Shown: positions 7,466 to 16,514 of the stretch, piece by piece | Numbering within the stretch: the stretch's first letter is position 1 | Layout of the letters: the number at the start of each line of letters is the position of its first letter | From: DASXHD01 sp036488725 | Lineage (GTDB): Bacteria > Myxococcota_A > Polyangia > Polyangiales > Polyangiaceae | Assembly (NCBI GenBank): GCA_036488725.1 | Contig: DASXHD010000014.1 | Span: forward strand, 24,242 to 88,241 | Reading direction: 5' to 3' | Length of the DNA stretch: 64,000 nt | Position numbers and translations under genes: made by a program | The notes under the pieces: generated by a model | Seen by the model: only the letters and a program-made list of their open reading frames with translations | The model's database searches: none | Told to the model about the DNA's origin: nothing

Positions 7466-9298
7466 TCACGGGCACGGGGCGCCTTCGGCGATCGTCATGC
7501 GGTCGATCTCCTTTCGCGCAGCTTCGGCGGTCGTGACCGGGCTCGAGCACGCGCTCCGCGTGCAGACGTAAATCGCGGCGCCGGTCTTCGGCTTCGGATA
7601 GTGGCCGGCGTCTTCCACGCGGACGATTTTGCGAGGCTCGTAGACGCGAACGAGCTCGTCATGGAGCGAGCGTGCGAGCGCGTCGTCACCGCCACGAACG
7701 ACGGTCACTTCGACGGGGCCGAGCACGAGCTCCTCGTAGGCGAGCGCGAGGAGGCCGGCGCCCCACGAGCCTTCGAAGTGATCGTTTGGTGCGAGCGCGG
7801 CGAGCGTTCGCTCGGCGGTCTTGCGATACGTCTCGTCGCGCGTCACGCCCGCGAGGCGAATCAAAAAGCGCGCGGCCCCCGCGTTGTCGATGAATGGCTT
7901 GCGCCGCGGGACGAGCGCGTCGACGTCGCGCGCGGTCGTGCCGAAGAATCCGCCGTGCTCGGCGTCCTCGAGCGTGTGCATCGCGCTCGCGATTTTTTTC
8001 GCGGCGTCGAGCCAGTGATCCTCGGCCGTCGCCTCGTGCAAAAAGAGGAGCGCGAGGCCCATCTCGCCCTGTGCTTTCAAATAAAGTCGCGTGTCCGGCG
8101 TGGTCGGGCGCATGCGACGATCTTTGGCGAGATCCGGCTCGAGCTCGGCTTGCTCCATGCCGCCGTCGGCGCGCGTGCGTTTCGCGAGGAGCGCGTCGGC
8201 AGCGCGTTTGGCGATCTCGAGCGCCGCGCGATCGCCGGTTGCTTCGTAGAAGCGCACGTAGCTTTGAATCACGAGCGCGTTTTGATCGGTATAGACGCCG
8301 TGATCGATCGGCGGGATGCCGTACTTTCGGCGGTCGGCGTCCTTCATCGCGTAGTAGTCGCCGGGCTCGAGATTCGCCGGCAGCTGCGGCGCGCGATCTT
8401 GTTGCGTCGAATAAAACGTTCCATCCGGCGCGAGCATCCAGTCTTCGAGATATTTGCGAACGAGATCGGCGCGCGACTTCCATCGTGCATCGCCGGTGCG
8501 CTGGAGCTCGAGCGAAAACGCGTCGAGCGCGCCCGCCTCGAAGATGGTGCGCTTCTCGGGGATCGGGTTGTCCCACGTCTTCGAGAACGCGCCGACGAAG
8601 ATGCCGCCCCAAACCGGGTCGAGCAGCTTGGCTTCGCCCTCGGCGACCGCGAGGGCGCGCGCGGAGAGCTTCGTGTCTCCGCGAGATCGCGCGCGGATCA
8701 GCGCGTGCTCGAAAGGACCGAACAGCGCGACGCGCTCGTCGCCGCCCCAGCCGTAATCGTCGGCCATGCTGGCGAGATATTGGTTCGCGTCGACGCACGC
8801 CGCGGCCGAGTCTTGGTTGGGCTCGCTGCCGTGACCGGTCGTCGCGCCTTGGCCGAGCGTGCCGTCTTTTTGTTTCGCGACGAGCGAGTCGAGCAGCTCG
8901 GCGAGCTCGCCGCCCGATTCGCTGCCTTGGAGCGCGTAGACTTGGTGCCCGTCGGGCGTGAAAAAAATCGTCGCGGGCCAGCCCCATGGCAAGAACCGAT
9001 CGCCGAGATCCGGCTCCTGATCGGCGTCGACGCTGACCGGAACGAAGCTCTGCTCGATGCGACGAATGACGTTCGGATCGTGGTACGCGCCCTCGTGCAT
9101 CCAGCGGCACGCGGAGCAGCCTTCGATTCCGGCGTCGACCATCACGATTTTGCCCGAGCGTCGCGCTTCGTCGAACGCGGCGGGGCCGAAGCGGTGCCAA
9201 GCGATCGGATGAGCTTCGACGGACGGCGCGCGCGCGCCGCCGGCAGCGGTGCACGCCGCGAGAGCGAAACCAAAAGCCGCGATGGTGCGTTTCAACAT
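7466..9298 (-). CDS. YyaL/DUF255-type thioredoxin-fold lipoprotein with (alpha/alpha)6 domain
   Basis: This 610-residue protein has a lipoprotein signal (LKRTIAAFGFALAAC). An N-terminal thioredoxin-like domain follows, with a CxxC motif in GCSACRWMHEGAYHDP and the partner strand WPATIFFTPDG. The rest (from about residue 190) resembles the alpha-barrel of the YyaL/SSP411 family, with motifs such as WGGIFVGAF and GVYTDQNALVIQSYVRFYEATGD. This family pairs DUF255 with a glycosidase-like fold, and its biochemical role is poorly defined. The lipid anchor suggests an envelope location. It is divergent from the ECF sigma factor at 9345. Confidence 0.8.
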   Translation of the reverse strand: MLKRTIAAFGFALAACTAAGGARAPSVEAHPIAWHRFGPAAFDEARRSGKIVMVDAGIEGCSACRWMHEGAYHDPNVIRRIEQSFVPVSVDADQEPDLGDRFLPWGWPATIFFTPDGHQVYALQGSESGGELAELLDSLVAKQKDGTLGQGATTGHGSEPNQDSAAACVDANQYLASMADDYGWGGDERVALFGPFEHALIRARSRGDTKLSARALAVAEGEAKLLDPVWGGIFVGAFSKTWDNPIPEKRTIFEAGALDAFSLELQRTGDARWKSRADLVRKYLEDWMLAPDGTFYSTQQDRAPQLPANLEPGDYYAMKDADRRKYGIPPIDHGVYTDQNALVIQSYVRFYEATGDRAALEIAKRAADALLAKRTRADGGMEQAELEPDLAKDRRMRPTTPDTRLYLKAQGEMGLALLFLHEATAEDHWLDAAKKIASAMHTLEDAEHGGFFGTTARDVDALVPRRKPFIDNAGAARFLIRLAGVTRDETYRKTAERTLAALAPNDHFEGSWGAGLLALAYEELVLGPVEVTVVRGGDDALARSLHDELVRVYEPRKIVRVEDAGHYPKPKTGAAIYVCTRSACSSPVTTAEAARKEIDRMTIAEGAPCP

Positions 9299-9344
9299 GG
9301 ATGGGTAGACTCTCGGTACGCGAAATTTGTGACTGGGGACGCCG

Positions 9345-10148
9345 ATGGACGACGAAAAACAGCTGATCGAACGGGCACAGAAGGGCGATCGCGCCGCCAT
9401 GGAACGAGTTTTGGCCGACGCGAGCACGCTCATTTACCGCCTCGCGGTTCGGATGCTCGGCGACCCGGCCGACGCGCAAGACGCCTCGCAAGAAATTTTG
9501 ATGCGCGTCGCGAGCGGTCTCGGATCGTTCCGCGGCGACAGCGCGTTTCGCACGTGGGTCTATCGCGTCGCGTCGAACCAGCTGCTCACCGCGCGGAGGC
9601 GCCGCGCCGAGGAAGCGACGAAATCATTCGACGAGCTCGCCGGCTTTCTCGACGCGGGCATCGCCGCCGACCTTCCGGCGATCGAGGACCAAGCGCTCGT
9701 GCGCGAGGCCAAGCTCACGTGCAACGCGCGCATGCTGCTCTGTCTCGATCGCGATCACCGGCTCGCGTACATCCTCGGCGAGATTTTGGATCTCTCGAGC
9801 GAAGAGGGCGCCGAGATCCTCGAGATTTCTTCCGACGCGTTTCGCAAGCGTCTCTCGCGTGCGCGCGAGCGCATGGACGAGTTCGTCACCGCGCGGTGCG
9901 GGCTCGTGGACTCGAAGCATCCGTGCCGATGCGGCAAAGTCGCGGCGCTCGCGGTCGACGTGGGCAAGCTCAGCTTGACGCAGCTCCGGTGGGCGCACCA
10001 CGCGGTGAACCCGCGCGCGAAAGAGATCGATCAGCTCGTCGACGCGGTCGCGCTCTTCCGCAGCAATCCCGATTATGCCGCGCCGGAAACACTCGCGCGC
10101 GGCGTGCGCGAGCTCCTCGCCGCGACGGAGCACGCGCGCACGCCTTAA
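9345..10148 (+). CDS. ECF-type RNA polymerase sigma factor
   Basis: This 267-residue protein has sigma region 2 (LIYRLAVRMLGDPADAQDASQEILMRV, with FRTWVYRVASNQLL) and region 4 (LAYILGEILDLSSEEGAEIL, then SSDAFRKRLSRARERM). A C-terminal extension of about 85 residues starts with a Cys-containing motif, HPCRCGK, and is helical. Such extensions in ECF factors can control activity; that role is inferred here. No anti-sigma gene is adjacent. It diverges from the YyaL-type lipoprotein and its stop overlaps that of the convergent GH5 gene. Confidence 0.9.
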   Translation: MDDEKQLIERAQKGDRAAMERVLADASTLIYRLAVRMLGDPADAQDASQEILMRVASGLGSFRGDSAFRTWVYRVASNQLLTARRRRAEEATKSFDELAGFLDAGIAADLPAIEDQALVREAKLTCNARMLLCLDRDHRLAYILGEILDLSSEEGAEILEISSDAFRKRLSRARERMDEFVTARCGLVDSKHPCRCGKVAALAVDVGKLSLTQLRWAHHAVNPRAKEIDQLVDAVALFRSNPDYAAPETLARGVRELLAATEHARTP

Positions 10149-10152
10149 GGCG
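10141..10152. terminator. 12-bp palindrome spanning convergent stop codons (sigma factor / GH5)
   Basis: CGCCTTAAGGCG is a perfect palindrome. Both stop codons lie in it: TAA at 10146-10148 on the plus strand and TAA at 10145-10147 on the minus strand. It resembles the fdx/cupredoxin junction at 3931-3949. Any role in ending transcription is inferred. Confidence 0.4.
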
Positions 10153-11569
10153 AGACGAGCGTGCCGCGGACCTCGAACGTGTGATCGCCCGGGCTCGCCG
10201 GACACGTGAAGGTCGCGCGACCGAGCGAGCGCACGACGTCCGACGCCGGCGACCCGTCGCAGAAGATCGAGTAGTCGCTGAAATAATCCGGCGACGCACT
10301 GACCTCGTGCGTCTGCGAGATCGTCTTCGGGTTCGTGCGCCAGTGGACGACCATGCGATCCGGCGAGGGCCGCTCGATTGAAATGAGATCGCCCGCGACG
10401 GCGCGCGGGTAGGGACGCGAGACGGCTGCGATCGTCGCGGGCCAGTAGAGGATCGCGTTCGACGCGTCGTCGTGCCGAATTCCCCACGCGCCCGGCTCCC
10501 AGGTCCACGTGGTGCTCGACGCGAGCACTCGATCTTGGAGGTCGAGCTCGTCCTTCAACCAAGTCGCGCCGTCCGCGCCCGACTGATCGCAGCCGAACTC
10601 GGTCACGAAGAGCGGCGTGCCCCACGCGGCGGCCTCGGCGACGGCGTGCTGCATGCTCGGTGCGAGCACCGACGGATCGTTCTGCCAGCCGGTGACTTGC
10701 GAAAACCAACCGGTGTAGACGTGCACCGCGTAGACGCCCGCGCCATGAACGAACGGCGCGCTCGGGATTTCGGCTTGATCGAACTGGTTTCGCGTCGAGA
10801 TCGGCTCGAACAAAATTGGCGCGTCGCGATCGATCGCGTGAAGCGTGTCGGCGAAGCTCGCGTGAAACGCGTCGAGCTGATCTTGATGAAAGACGACCGG
10901 CTCGTTGAACGCCTCGAAGCCGAGGACGGCAGCGTCGAACGTGTAGCGCTTCGCCATCGTCGAGACCGCGGTGATGAACGCTTGCTGGAGCGGCCGGCCG
11001 TCGGTCGCTTGCGCGTTCGCGAAAAAATCGATGCCTGCTTGGAGCACCTCCGGCGAGGTGCGCCGGCTGTCGTCGCTCGGCCCGGAGAGGAGCGTTTGCG
11101 GCGGCGGAACGATCGCCCAGAGCGGCGCGCCGTCCTCGCCGATTTCTTTGCTGTACGCGTCTTGGTGCATGTCCAAGATGACGTAAAAGTGGTGGCGGTG
11201 CGCCATGTCGAGCACCGCGTCGACTTTCGAAAAGAACGCCTCGCTGTATTTTTGCGGGCGCGGCTCGAGGGCGCTCCAGTTGATCGTGAGGCGCATCGCG
11301 TCGAAGCCGAGCTCCTCGAATTTTTGCGCGCTCGCTTCGTCGAAGTCGGGGAAGACTTCGTTCGGCGCGCGGCCGTCATCGAACGTCGCGTCGAAGATGC
11401 CGTTGACCTTCGCGTTGTAGCCGCGAAAGAGGAGCTGGCGACCTTGGCCATCGCGGAACGCGCTGCCGTCGACATGGACCGCGGCCGGATCGGTGCGTCC
11501 AGGGATGACGCCGGGCGTGCTGAGCTTCGGGCCGCACGCCGCGAGCGCGAGGACGAGCGCGCGTTTCAT
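10145..11569 (-). CDS. Glycoside hydrolase family 5-like lipoprotein
   Basis: This 474-residue protein has a lipoprotein signal (MKRALVLALAAC) and a TIM-barrel hydrolase of the GH5 / endoglycoceramidase type. The likely acid-base Glu is in GFEAFNEP and the nucleophile Glu is in FVTEFGCD. RLTINWSALEP and YVILDMHQDAYS are conserved barrel strands. A beta-sandwich-like C-terminus follows. The expected activity is cleavage of beta-glycosidic bonds, in polysaccharide or glycolipid; the substrate cannot be read from sequence. The ATG overlaps the stop of the AlkZ-like gene upstream. Confidence 0.82.
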   Translation of the reverse strand: MKRALVLALAACGPKLSTPGVIPGRTDPAAVHVDGSAFRDGQGRQLLFRGYNAKVNGIFDATFDDGRAPNEVFPDFDEASAQKFEELGFDAMRLTINWSALEPRPQKYSEAFFSKVDAVLDMAHRHHFYVILDMHQDAYSKEIGEDGAPLWAIVPPPQTLLSGPSDDSRRTSPEVLQAGIDFFANAQATDGRPLQQAFITAVSTMAKRYTFDAAVLGFEAFNEPVVFHQDQLDAFHASFADTLHAIDRDAPILFEPISTRNQFDQAEIPSAPFVHGAGVYAVHVYTGWFSQVTGWQNDPSVLAPSMQHAVAEAAAWGTPLFVTEFGCDQSGADGATWLKDELDLQDRVLASSTTWTWEPGAWGIRHDDASNAILYWPATIAAVSRPYPRAVAGDLISIERPSPDRMVVHWRTNPKTISQTHEVSASPDYFSDYSIFCDGSPASDVVRSLGRATFTCPASPGDHTFEVRGTLVSP

Positions 11570-12618
11570 CGAGCCTCATCGTACGCGCGTTCGAGGAACG
11601 CGGCGTAGCGGCGCGTCGCGCGCGCGAGCTCGTCTCGCCCGACGCGTGCGTCGAGACTGTGCGCGACGACGACGCGAGCGCCGGCGAGCTCGCGACGCCA
11701 GGTGCCGACGATTCGATCGCCGGCGAGAATCGACGCAGCGAGCATGCCGCCGCCGGCATTGATGCGCTTTGCGAGCGACGGGTCGAGCAGGTCGTCGCGA
11801 ACGCGGTAGCCGACGAGGAGCTCGTCGAACGCCGGAAGGAGACACGTGGCATCACCTGCGCGCGCTTTCGCGTCGAACCAAAGCGTCCGACCGTCGAGCG
11901 TTTCGGACGCGAGTCGGTGCGCGTTCGCTTGGAGCGCTTCGCGCGCGACGCTCGAGGGGAGACCCGACCACCACGCGAAATCGTCCGCCGTCGCCGGCCC
12001 GCGGCTTCGCGCCCATCGAAACGCGAGCTCGGCGGCCGCGTCGCGTGGATCGACGCGCCGCGCTCGGGGCGCGCGCTCGTCGAGGAGGGTCCAAGTGTGC
12101 TGTTTTCCGCGTCGCGGGCCGCTCGTCGCGATGCACGCGAGCTCGGCGCACGCGAGAAGGTGCGGAAGGCGCTGCCCGTCGGGCGCGACGCGCGCGCGGC
12201 GCAGCACGGCCGCGAGCTCGGCGCGCGTGAGCGGCGCCTCGGCGAGCGCTTTTCCGATCGCCGCGTTGCTCTGCGCGATCGTCTTTGCGTCGAGCTCGAG
12301 CTCGCGATGCCGTCGCGCCGCCTTCTGCATCAAGCGAGGCGCGACGAGCTCGACGATCCACCGCACGTCCTCAGGCGCGACGAGCTGCCACGTCCATCGC
12401 ATCGCGTGCGTGCGAAGCATCTCGCCTTGGTCGAGCGCGCGCTCGATCGACGCATCGGTCACACCATCGGGCAGTCGCGCGCCGAGCGCCCACTTCGCGC
12501 CCGCGTAGTCTTGCGCCTGCACCGCGCCGAGCCACGCGACCACGTCCTTCGGTCGCCGAAAATCATGGCGCGCGATCTGTTGCGCGCCGATTCGCAGGCG
12601 CGCGACGCTCAGTCGCAC
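11566..12618 (-). CDS. AlkZ-like winged-helix protein (HTH_42 family)
   Basis: This 350-residue protein resembles the AlkZ / YcaQ family of DNA glycosylases that unhook interstrand crosslinks. Diagnostic parts are LGAVQAQDY near the N-terminus, which holds the family's Gln-x-Gln motif, then MLRTHAMRWTWQLV and a C-terminal LLPAFDELLVGYRVRDDLL block. Other family members are of unknown function, so DNA repair is probable rather than proven. I chose the GTG at 12618, which gives VRLSVARLRIGAQQ before the conserved core and a 10-bp overlap with the upstream gene. Confidence 0.78.
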   Translation of the reverse strand: MRLSVARLRIGAQQIARHDFRRPKDVVAWLGAVQAQDYAGAKWALGARLPDGVTDASIERALDQGEMLRTHAMRWTWQLVAPEDVRWIVELVAPRLMQKAARRHRELELDAKTIAQSNAAIGKALAEAPLTRAELAAVLRRARVAPDGQRLPHLLACAELACIATSGPRRGKQHTWTLLDERAPRARRVDPRDAAAELAFRWARSRGPATADDFAWWSGLPSSVAREALQANAHRLASETLDGRTLWFDAKARAGDATCLLPAFDELLVGYRVRDDLLDPSLAKRINAGGGMLAASILAGDRIVGTWRRELAGARVVVAHSLDARVGRDELARATRRYAAFLERAYDEAR

Positions 12619-13664
12619 TTCTGGCTCGTCACCACGTTCATCACCGGAACTTCGAAGTCGTTCCACGTCAGGTTGCCGAGCTGCTTCATGTCGTTCTGAT
12701 CGAGCTTGTTGCCGTCGCCGAGCCGAAACGACGAACGCGACTCGCCGCTGGCGTCGGTGTTGATCATGCCGTACTTCTTCAGCGCGGCGATTACGACCTT
12801 CGCTTGGGTCCCAGTGAACGACGAATCGTCGAAGCCCGGCTTGAGGCGCAGCCGGCCGCCGTACGGAAACCCATCGGCCGGATACGCGTTGCCGCACGCG
12901 CCGCCCGCGCGCGCCGCCGGCTTCACGTAGCCGTACTGCATGATCGCCGCGCCGGGGATCACGATGTCGATCGCGTGTTTGATCTCGCCCGACGCGATCT
13001 CGTCGGCCCAAATGACGCCGGGTAAAATCGGAGTGCCCGCCGCAGTCGTGCTGCCCCAGCCATCGGGGAGCTGCTCGCTCTTCGTGAGGTTCCACGTGAC
13101 GAGCGCTTCCCACCCGGTCGTCGCGCTCGAAGGGTTCCACGCGTAGAGCTCGTAGAGCTTGCACGTGCCCTGCTGGACGATGATGACGTGATGATCCGAG
13201 TTCGGGTTCGTTTGATTTTCGTAAACGACGCCGCTCGGGATCGGCGCGGTGGCGCCCGTTCCGTCATTTTGAAAAAACGTGTCGCTCGAATCGAACCCGA
13301 ACGACGCGGTCGTGCCGACCGGGACCATCGGCTGCGACGCGGGCACGACGTTGACCCACTCGTCGCCGGGATACTCGGCGACGATCGCGCCGGCGCGCGC
13401 CGTGAGGTTGTCGATGTACGTCTTCGATCCCGGATCGAGGGGCGCCGCCGAGATGTCGACGTCGTACGGGTAGCTCGGCGGAAACATCGGGCAGCCGCCG
13501 ATCGTCGGGCCGCTCGGCGGGGCCGCGTCGGGTGAGGCCTCCGACGTCGGCGCGTCGAACGGAGCATCCGCCGAAGCGTCGACGCCGGCGTCGTCGGTCG
13601 CTGGGCTCGAGCCGCACGCGATCAAAAAAAACGCCGAGGTCAAGTAAAACGAGCGCACGATCAC
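12609..13664 (-). CDS. Hypothetical lipoprotein
   Basis: This 351-residue protein has a lipoprotein signal (RSFYLTSAFFLIAC). A D/A/P-rich linker follows (about residues 18-50), then a globular secreted domain with motifs such as NSDHHVIIVQQG, WEALVTWNL and GGACGNAYPADGFPYGGRLRLKPG. I recognise no family. The GTG at 13664 is preferred because GGAGG lies 5 bp upstream; GTG 13658 is the alternative. It diverges from the OmpA-like gene, with 42 bp between the starts. Confidence 0.65.
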   Translation of the reverse strand: MIVRSFYLTSAFFLIACGSSPATDDAGVDASADAPFDAPTSEASPDAAPPSGPTIGGCPMFPPSYPYDVDISAAPLDPGSKTYIDNLTARAGAIVAEYPGDEWVNVVPASQPMVPVGTTASFGFDSSDTFFQNDGTGATAPIPSGVVYENQTNPNSDHHVIIVQQGTCKLYELYAWNPSSATTGWEALVTWNLTKSEQLPDGWGSTTAAGTPILPGVIWADEIASGEIKHAIDIVIPGAAIMQYGYVKPAARAGGACGNAYPADGFPYGGRLRLKPGFDDSSFTGTQAKVVIAALKKYGMINTDASGESRSSFRLGDGNKLDQNDMKQLGNLTWNDFEVPVMNVVTSQKCD

Positions 13665-13706
13665 GCGAGCCTCCTCTCGACGAAGCATCGGCGATACGCT
13701 CGTCTC

Positions 13707-14474
13707 ATGCAACCCGGAGCTCCTGCGAAGGCCGCGGCGGTGCTGCTGCTCGTCGCGTGCGGCGCGCTCGGCCTCTACGCCGTGCAACAGCGACGAGAGT
13801 CCATCCTCCACGCGAACGGTCAATCCGACGTGAGCGGCAAGCTCGACGCCTGCGAGAAGACGCGCGACACGGAGAAGAGCGCGCGCGAAGCGTGCGAAAA
13901 GAGCGCGACCGACACGAACGCGAGCCTCACGTCGTCACGCGCCGAGCTCGACGAGCTGCGCAAGGCGAAAGAAGACGCCGACAAGCGCGCGGCGATCTTC
14001 AAATCGATCACCGAAAAATTCAAATCGCTCATCGACAGCGGCAAGCTCCAAGTCGTGATGCGCCACGGACGCATGGTCGTGAAGCTGCCGGCGTCGGTGC
14101 TCTTTCCTTCGGGCAGCGCCGAGCTTTCGAAGGACGGTTTGACGGCGGTGTCCGACGTCGCGAAGATCCTCCGGCAGTTTCCGGATCGACAGTTCGAGGT
14201 CGCGGGTCATACCGACGCGATCGCCGTTTCGCCGACGTCGCCGTTCAAGACGAACCTCGAGCTCTCGGCGGCGCGCGCCGTCACGGTCGCGCAGACGCTC
14301 GAGAAGGGCGGCATGAACGCGGCGCACCTCTCGGCCGCCGGCTATGCGCAGTTCCAGCCGGTGGCGAACAATCGCACCGAGGCGGGTCGTCAAGAAAATC
14401 GGCGCATCGAGATCGTGCTCGTGCCGAACCTCGCCGAGCTCTCGTCTCTCGACACCGACGCGGGCGCGCCCTAG
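13707..14474 (+). CDS. OmpA-family peptidoglycan-associated protein
   Basis: This 255-residue protein has an N-terminal hydrophobic segment (AAAVLLLVACGALGLYAV), which is a membrane anchor or a lipobox ending at C18. A coiled-coil of Lys, Glu, Asp and Ala follows (about residues 42-100). The C-terminal OmpA domain reads ASVLFPSGSAELSKDG, FEVAGHTDAI, LSAARAVTVAQTL and NRRIEIVL, the usual peptidoglycan-binding motifs. It probably links membrane and cell wall. Its stop overlaps the stop of the convergent SDR gene (CTAG). Confidence 0.88.
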   Translation: MQPGAPAKAAAVLLLVACGALGLYAVQQRRESILHANGQSDVSGKLDACEKTRDTEKSAREACEKSATDTNASLTSSRAELDELRKAKEDADKRAAIFKSITEKFKSLIDSGKLQVVMRHGRMVVKLPASVLFPSGSAELSKDGLTAVSDVAKILRQFPDRQFEVAGHTDAIAVSPTSPFKTNLELSAARAVTVAQTLEKGGMNAAHLSAAGYAQFQPVANNRTEAGRQENRRIEIVLVPNLAELSSLDTDAGAP

Positions 14475-15205
14475 GACGAAGCCATGCGGCTCGAGATCGC
14501 GTCGAGCTCGGCGCGCGTCGCGGTGCGGGCTTTTTCGGCGAAGCCGTAGCCGATTTCGGTTTCGCCTTTGGCGAGCGCCGCGAAGACCGCGTCGGCGAAC
14601 TCGGGGAGCGGCGTGCCTTGCGTGTGAAGGCCCTTGCCGCCGAGATCCGTGTCGACCGCGGGCGGGATGACTTCGATCACTTCGACCGATTTTCTTGCGA
14701 GATCGTGGCGGAGCGAGACGGTGAACGAGTGCATCGCCGCTTTGGTTGCACAATACACGGGTGCGAAAACCGCCGGCACGAAGGCGAGCCCCGACGTGAC
14801 ATTGACGAGCGTGCCCTTCGTTTTTTCGAGCTGCGCGAGGAAGAGCGACGCGAGGTGCACCGGCGCGGCGAAGTTGATCGCGATCTCGCGCTCGCGCTCG
14901 GACCACGGGGCGGCGTCCTCGCTCAAGCGCGCGCGCCGCTGGATGCCGGCGTTGTTCACCACCACGTCGAGCGTGGCGAACTCGGCGATCACCCGTTTCG
15001 CGAGCGCGACGCGGTCGGCTTCGTTTCCGACGTCGGAGACGATCGTGTGGAGGCCCCCGATCTTTTGCTTCGCGTCGCGCAGCGCGTCCTCGCGGCGGCC
15101 GCACACGATGACCGTGCTGCCGGCTTTGGCGAAGCGCTCCGCGAACGCGAAGCCGATCCCGGTCGCGCCGCCGGTGACGAGAATGGTTCGACCTTCGAGC
15201 TTCAT
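14471..15205 (-). CDS. Short-chain dehydrogenase/reductase (DltE-like)
   Basis: This 244-residue classical SDR has the cofactor motif TGGATGIGFAFA, the NNAG motif, the catalytic Ser in VTSGLAFVP and the YxxxK dyad in VYCATKAAMHS. It is an NAD(P)-dependent oxidoreductase of unknown substrate. The closest style is the DltE-type oxidoreductases. The ATG overlaps the glyA stop (ATGA), so it is co-expressed with glyA, although a shared pathway is not obvious. Confidence 0.88.
   Translation of the reverse strand: MKLEGRTILVTGGATGIGFAFAERFAKAGSTVIVCGRREDALRDAKQKIGGLHTIVSDVGNEADRVALAKRVIAEFATLDVVVNNAGIQRRARLSEDAAPWSEREREIAINFAAPVHLASLFLAQLEKTKGTLVNVTSGLAFVPAVFAPVYCATKAAMHSFTVSLRHDLARKSVEVIEVIPPAVDTDLGGKGLHTQGTPLPEFADAVFAALAKGETEIGYGFAEKARTATRAELDAISSRMASS
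14747..14757. repeat. Palindromic motif TGYA-N3-TRCA, copy 1
   Basis: TGCACAATACA inside the SDR gene. The coding strand reads GTG TAT TGT GCA over the catalytic YCATK region, with codons that look unusual for this GC-rich DNA. Confidence 0.7.
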
Positions 15206-16494
15206 GACCTGCCTCCGATGCGAATGCCCGGCGCCGGGAACCCGGCGCACAACGCTCGTACCTCGCCAGCGATCTTCGCGAGGAGCGACTCGTCGCTCGG
15301 CGACGCGACGACGCGATCCATCCACTCGGCGATTTTTTTCATCTCGCTCGTCCCCATGCCGCGCGAGCTCACCGCGGGCGTGCCGAGGCGCAGGCCCGAC
15401 GGATCGAACGGCTTGCGCGAGTCGAACGGCACCGCGTTGTAGTTGAGAACGATGCCGGCCTTGTCGAGCGCCTGCGCGGCGACCTTGCCGGTCACTTTCT
15501 TGTTCGTGAGATCGACGAGCAAGAGATGGTTGTCGGTGCCGCCGGTCACGAGGTCGAAGCCGCGCGCGGCGAGCTCCTCGCCGAGGACCTTGGCGTTCTC
15601 GACGATGTTGCGTGCATATTGCACGAATTCCGGGCGGAGCGCTTCGGCGGCCGCGACGGCGATGCCGGCGGTCGTGTGATTGTGCGGACCGCCCTGAAGG
15701 CCCGGGAAAACCGCGCGATCGATGGCGGCTGCGTGTTTCTTCTTGCAGAGGATCATTCCTCCGCGCGGGCCGCGAAACGTTTTGTGCGTGGTCGACGTGA
15801 CGACGTCGGCGATGCCGACCGGCGAGGGATGAACGCCCGTCGCGACGAGCCCCGAGATGTGCGCGATGTCCGCCGCGAGGATCGCCCCGACTTCGTCGGC
15901 GATGCTGCGAAACCCCGCGAAGTCGAGCGTGCGCGGATAAGCGGTCGTGCCCGCCCAAATCAATTTCGGTTTTTGCTCGCGCGCGAGCTTGCGCACTTCA
16001 TCCATGTCGATGCGGCAGTCTTCTTTGCGCACGTCGTACGGCACGCTCTTGAAGTACTTGCCCGTGATCGACACCGAGTGGCCGTGCGTGAGGTGACCGC
16101 CGAACGGGAGCCCGAGCCCCATGATGACGTCCCCCGGCTGACAGAACGCGAGATACACGGCGAGGTTCGCCGGGCTGCCCGAGTACGGCTGCACGTTGAC
16201 GTGGATCTCCTCGTCGGGCTCGGTCTTGTGCGCGTACTTCGCGAAGAGCTCGCGCACGCGGTCGATCGCGAGACGCTCGACTTGATCGATGACCTGCTGG
16301 CCTTCGTAATAGCGCTTGCCGGCGTAGCCCTCGCTGTACTTGTTGGTGAGGACCGAGCCGGTCGCTTCCATCACGGCGCGCGACGCGTAGTTTTCGCTCG
16401 CGATGAGGCGGAGCGTGTCGTGCTCGCGCTGATTTTCTTGGTCGATGAGCTTTTGGATTTCGGGATCGACTTGGGCGAGACCGGGCTCAGTCAT
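15202..16494 (-). CDS. glyA: Serine hydroxymethyltransferase
   Basis: This 430-residue enzyme shows the complete SHMT pattern: RLIASENYASRAVMEATGS, NKYSEGYAGKRYYEG, PYSGSPANLAVY, the PLP lysine in TSTTHKTFRGPRGG, and PGLQGGPHNHTTAGIAVA. It interconverts serine and glycine with tetrahydrofolate and supplies one-carbon units in the cytosol. It lies downstream of the hybrid histidine kinase (20 bp gap) and is coupled to the SDR gene. Confidence 0.97.
   Translation of the reverse strand: MTEPGLAQVDPEIQKLIDQENQREHDTLRLIASENYASRAVMEATGSVLTNKYSEGYAGKRYYEGQQVIDQVERLAIDRVRELFAKYAHKTEPDEEIHVNVQPYSGSPANLAVYLAFCQPGDVIMGLGLPFGGHLTHGHSVSITGKYFKSVPYDVRKEDCRIDMDEVRKLAREQKPKLIWAGTTAYPRTLDFAGFRSIADEVGAILAADIAHISGLVATGVHPSPVGIADVVTSTTHKTFRGPRGGMILCKKKHAAAIDRAVFPGLQGGPHNHTTAGIAVAAAEALRPEFVQYARNIVENAKVLGEELAARGFDLVTGGTDNHLLLVDLTNKKVTGKVAAQALDKAGIVLNYNAVPFDSRKPFDPSGLRLGTPAVSSRGMGTSEMKKIAEWMDRVVASPSDESLLAKIAGEVRALCAGFPAPGIRIGGRS
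15613..15623. repeat. Palindromic motif TGYA-N3-TRCA, copy 2
   Basis: TGCATATTGCA inside glyA. The coding strand reads GTG CAA TAT GCA, encoding V-Q-Y-A. Confidence 0.7.
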
Positions 16495-16514
16495 GAGCCG
16501 TCCATAGCACGGCC

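Noticed and set aside
7430..10381. 983-codon plus-strand reading frame
   Set aside because: It lies antisense to the YyaL-type gene and runs out of frame through the sigma factor. The translation is Arg/Ala-rich without any domain; a typical shadow in GC-rich DNA.
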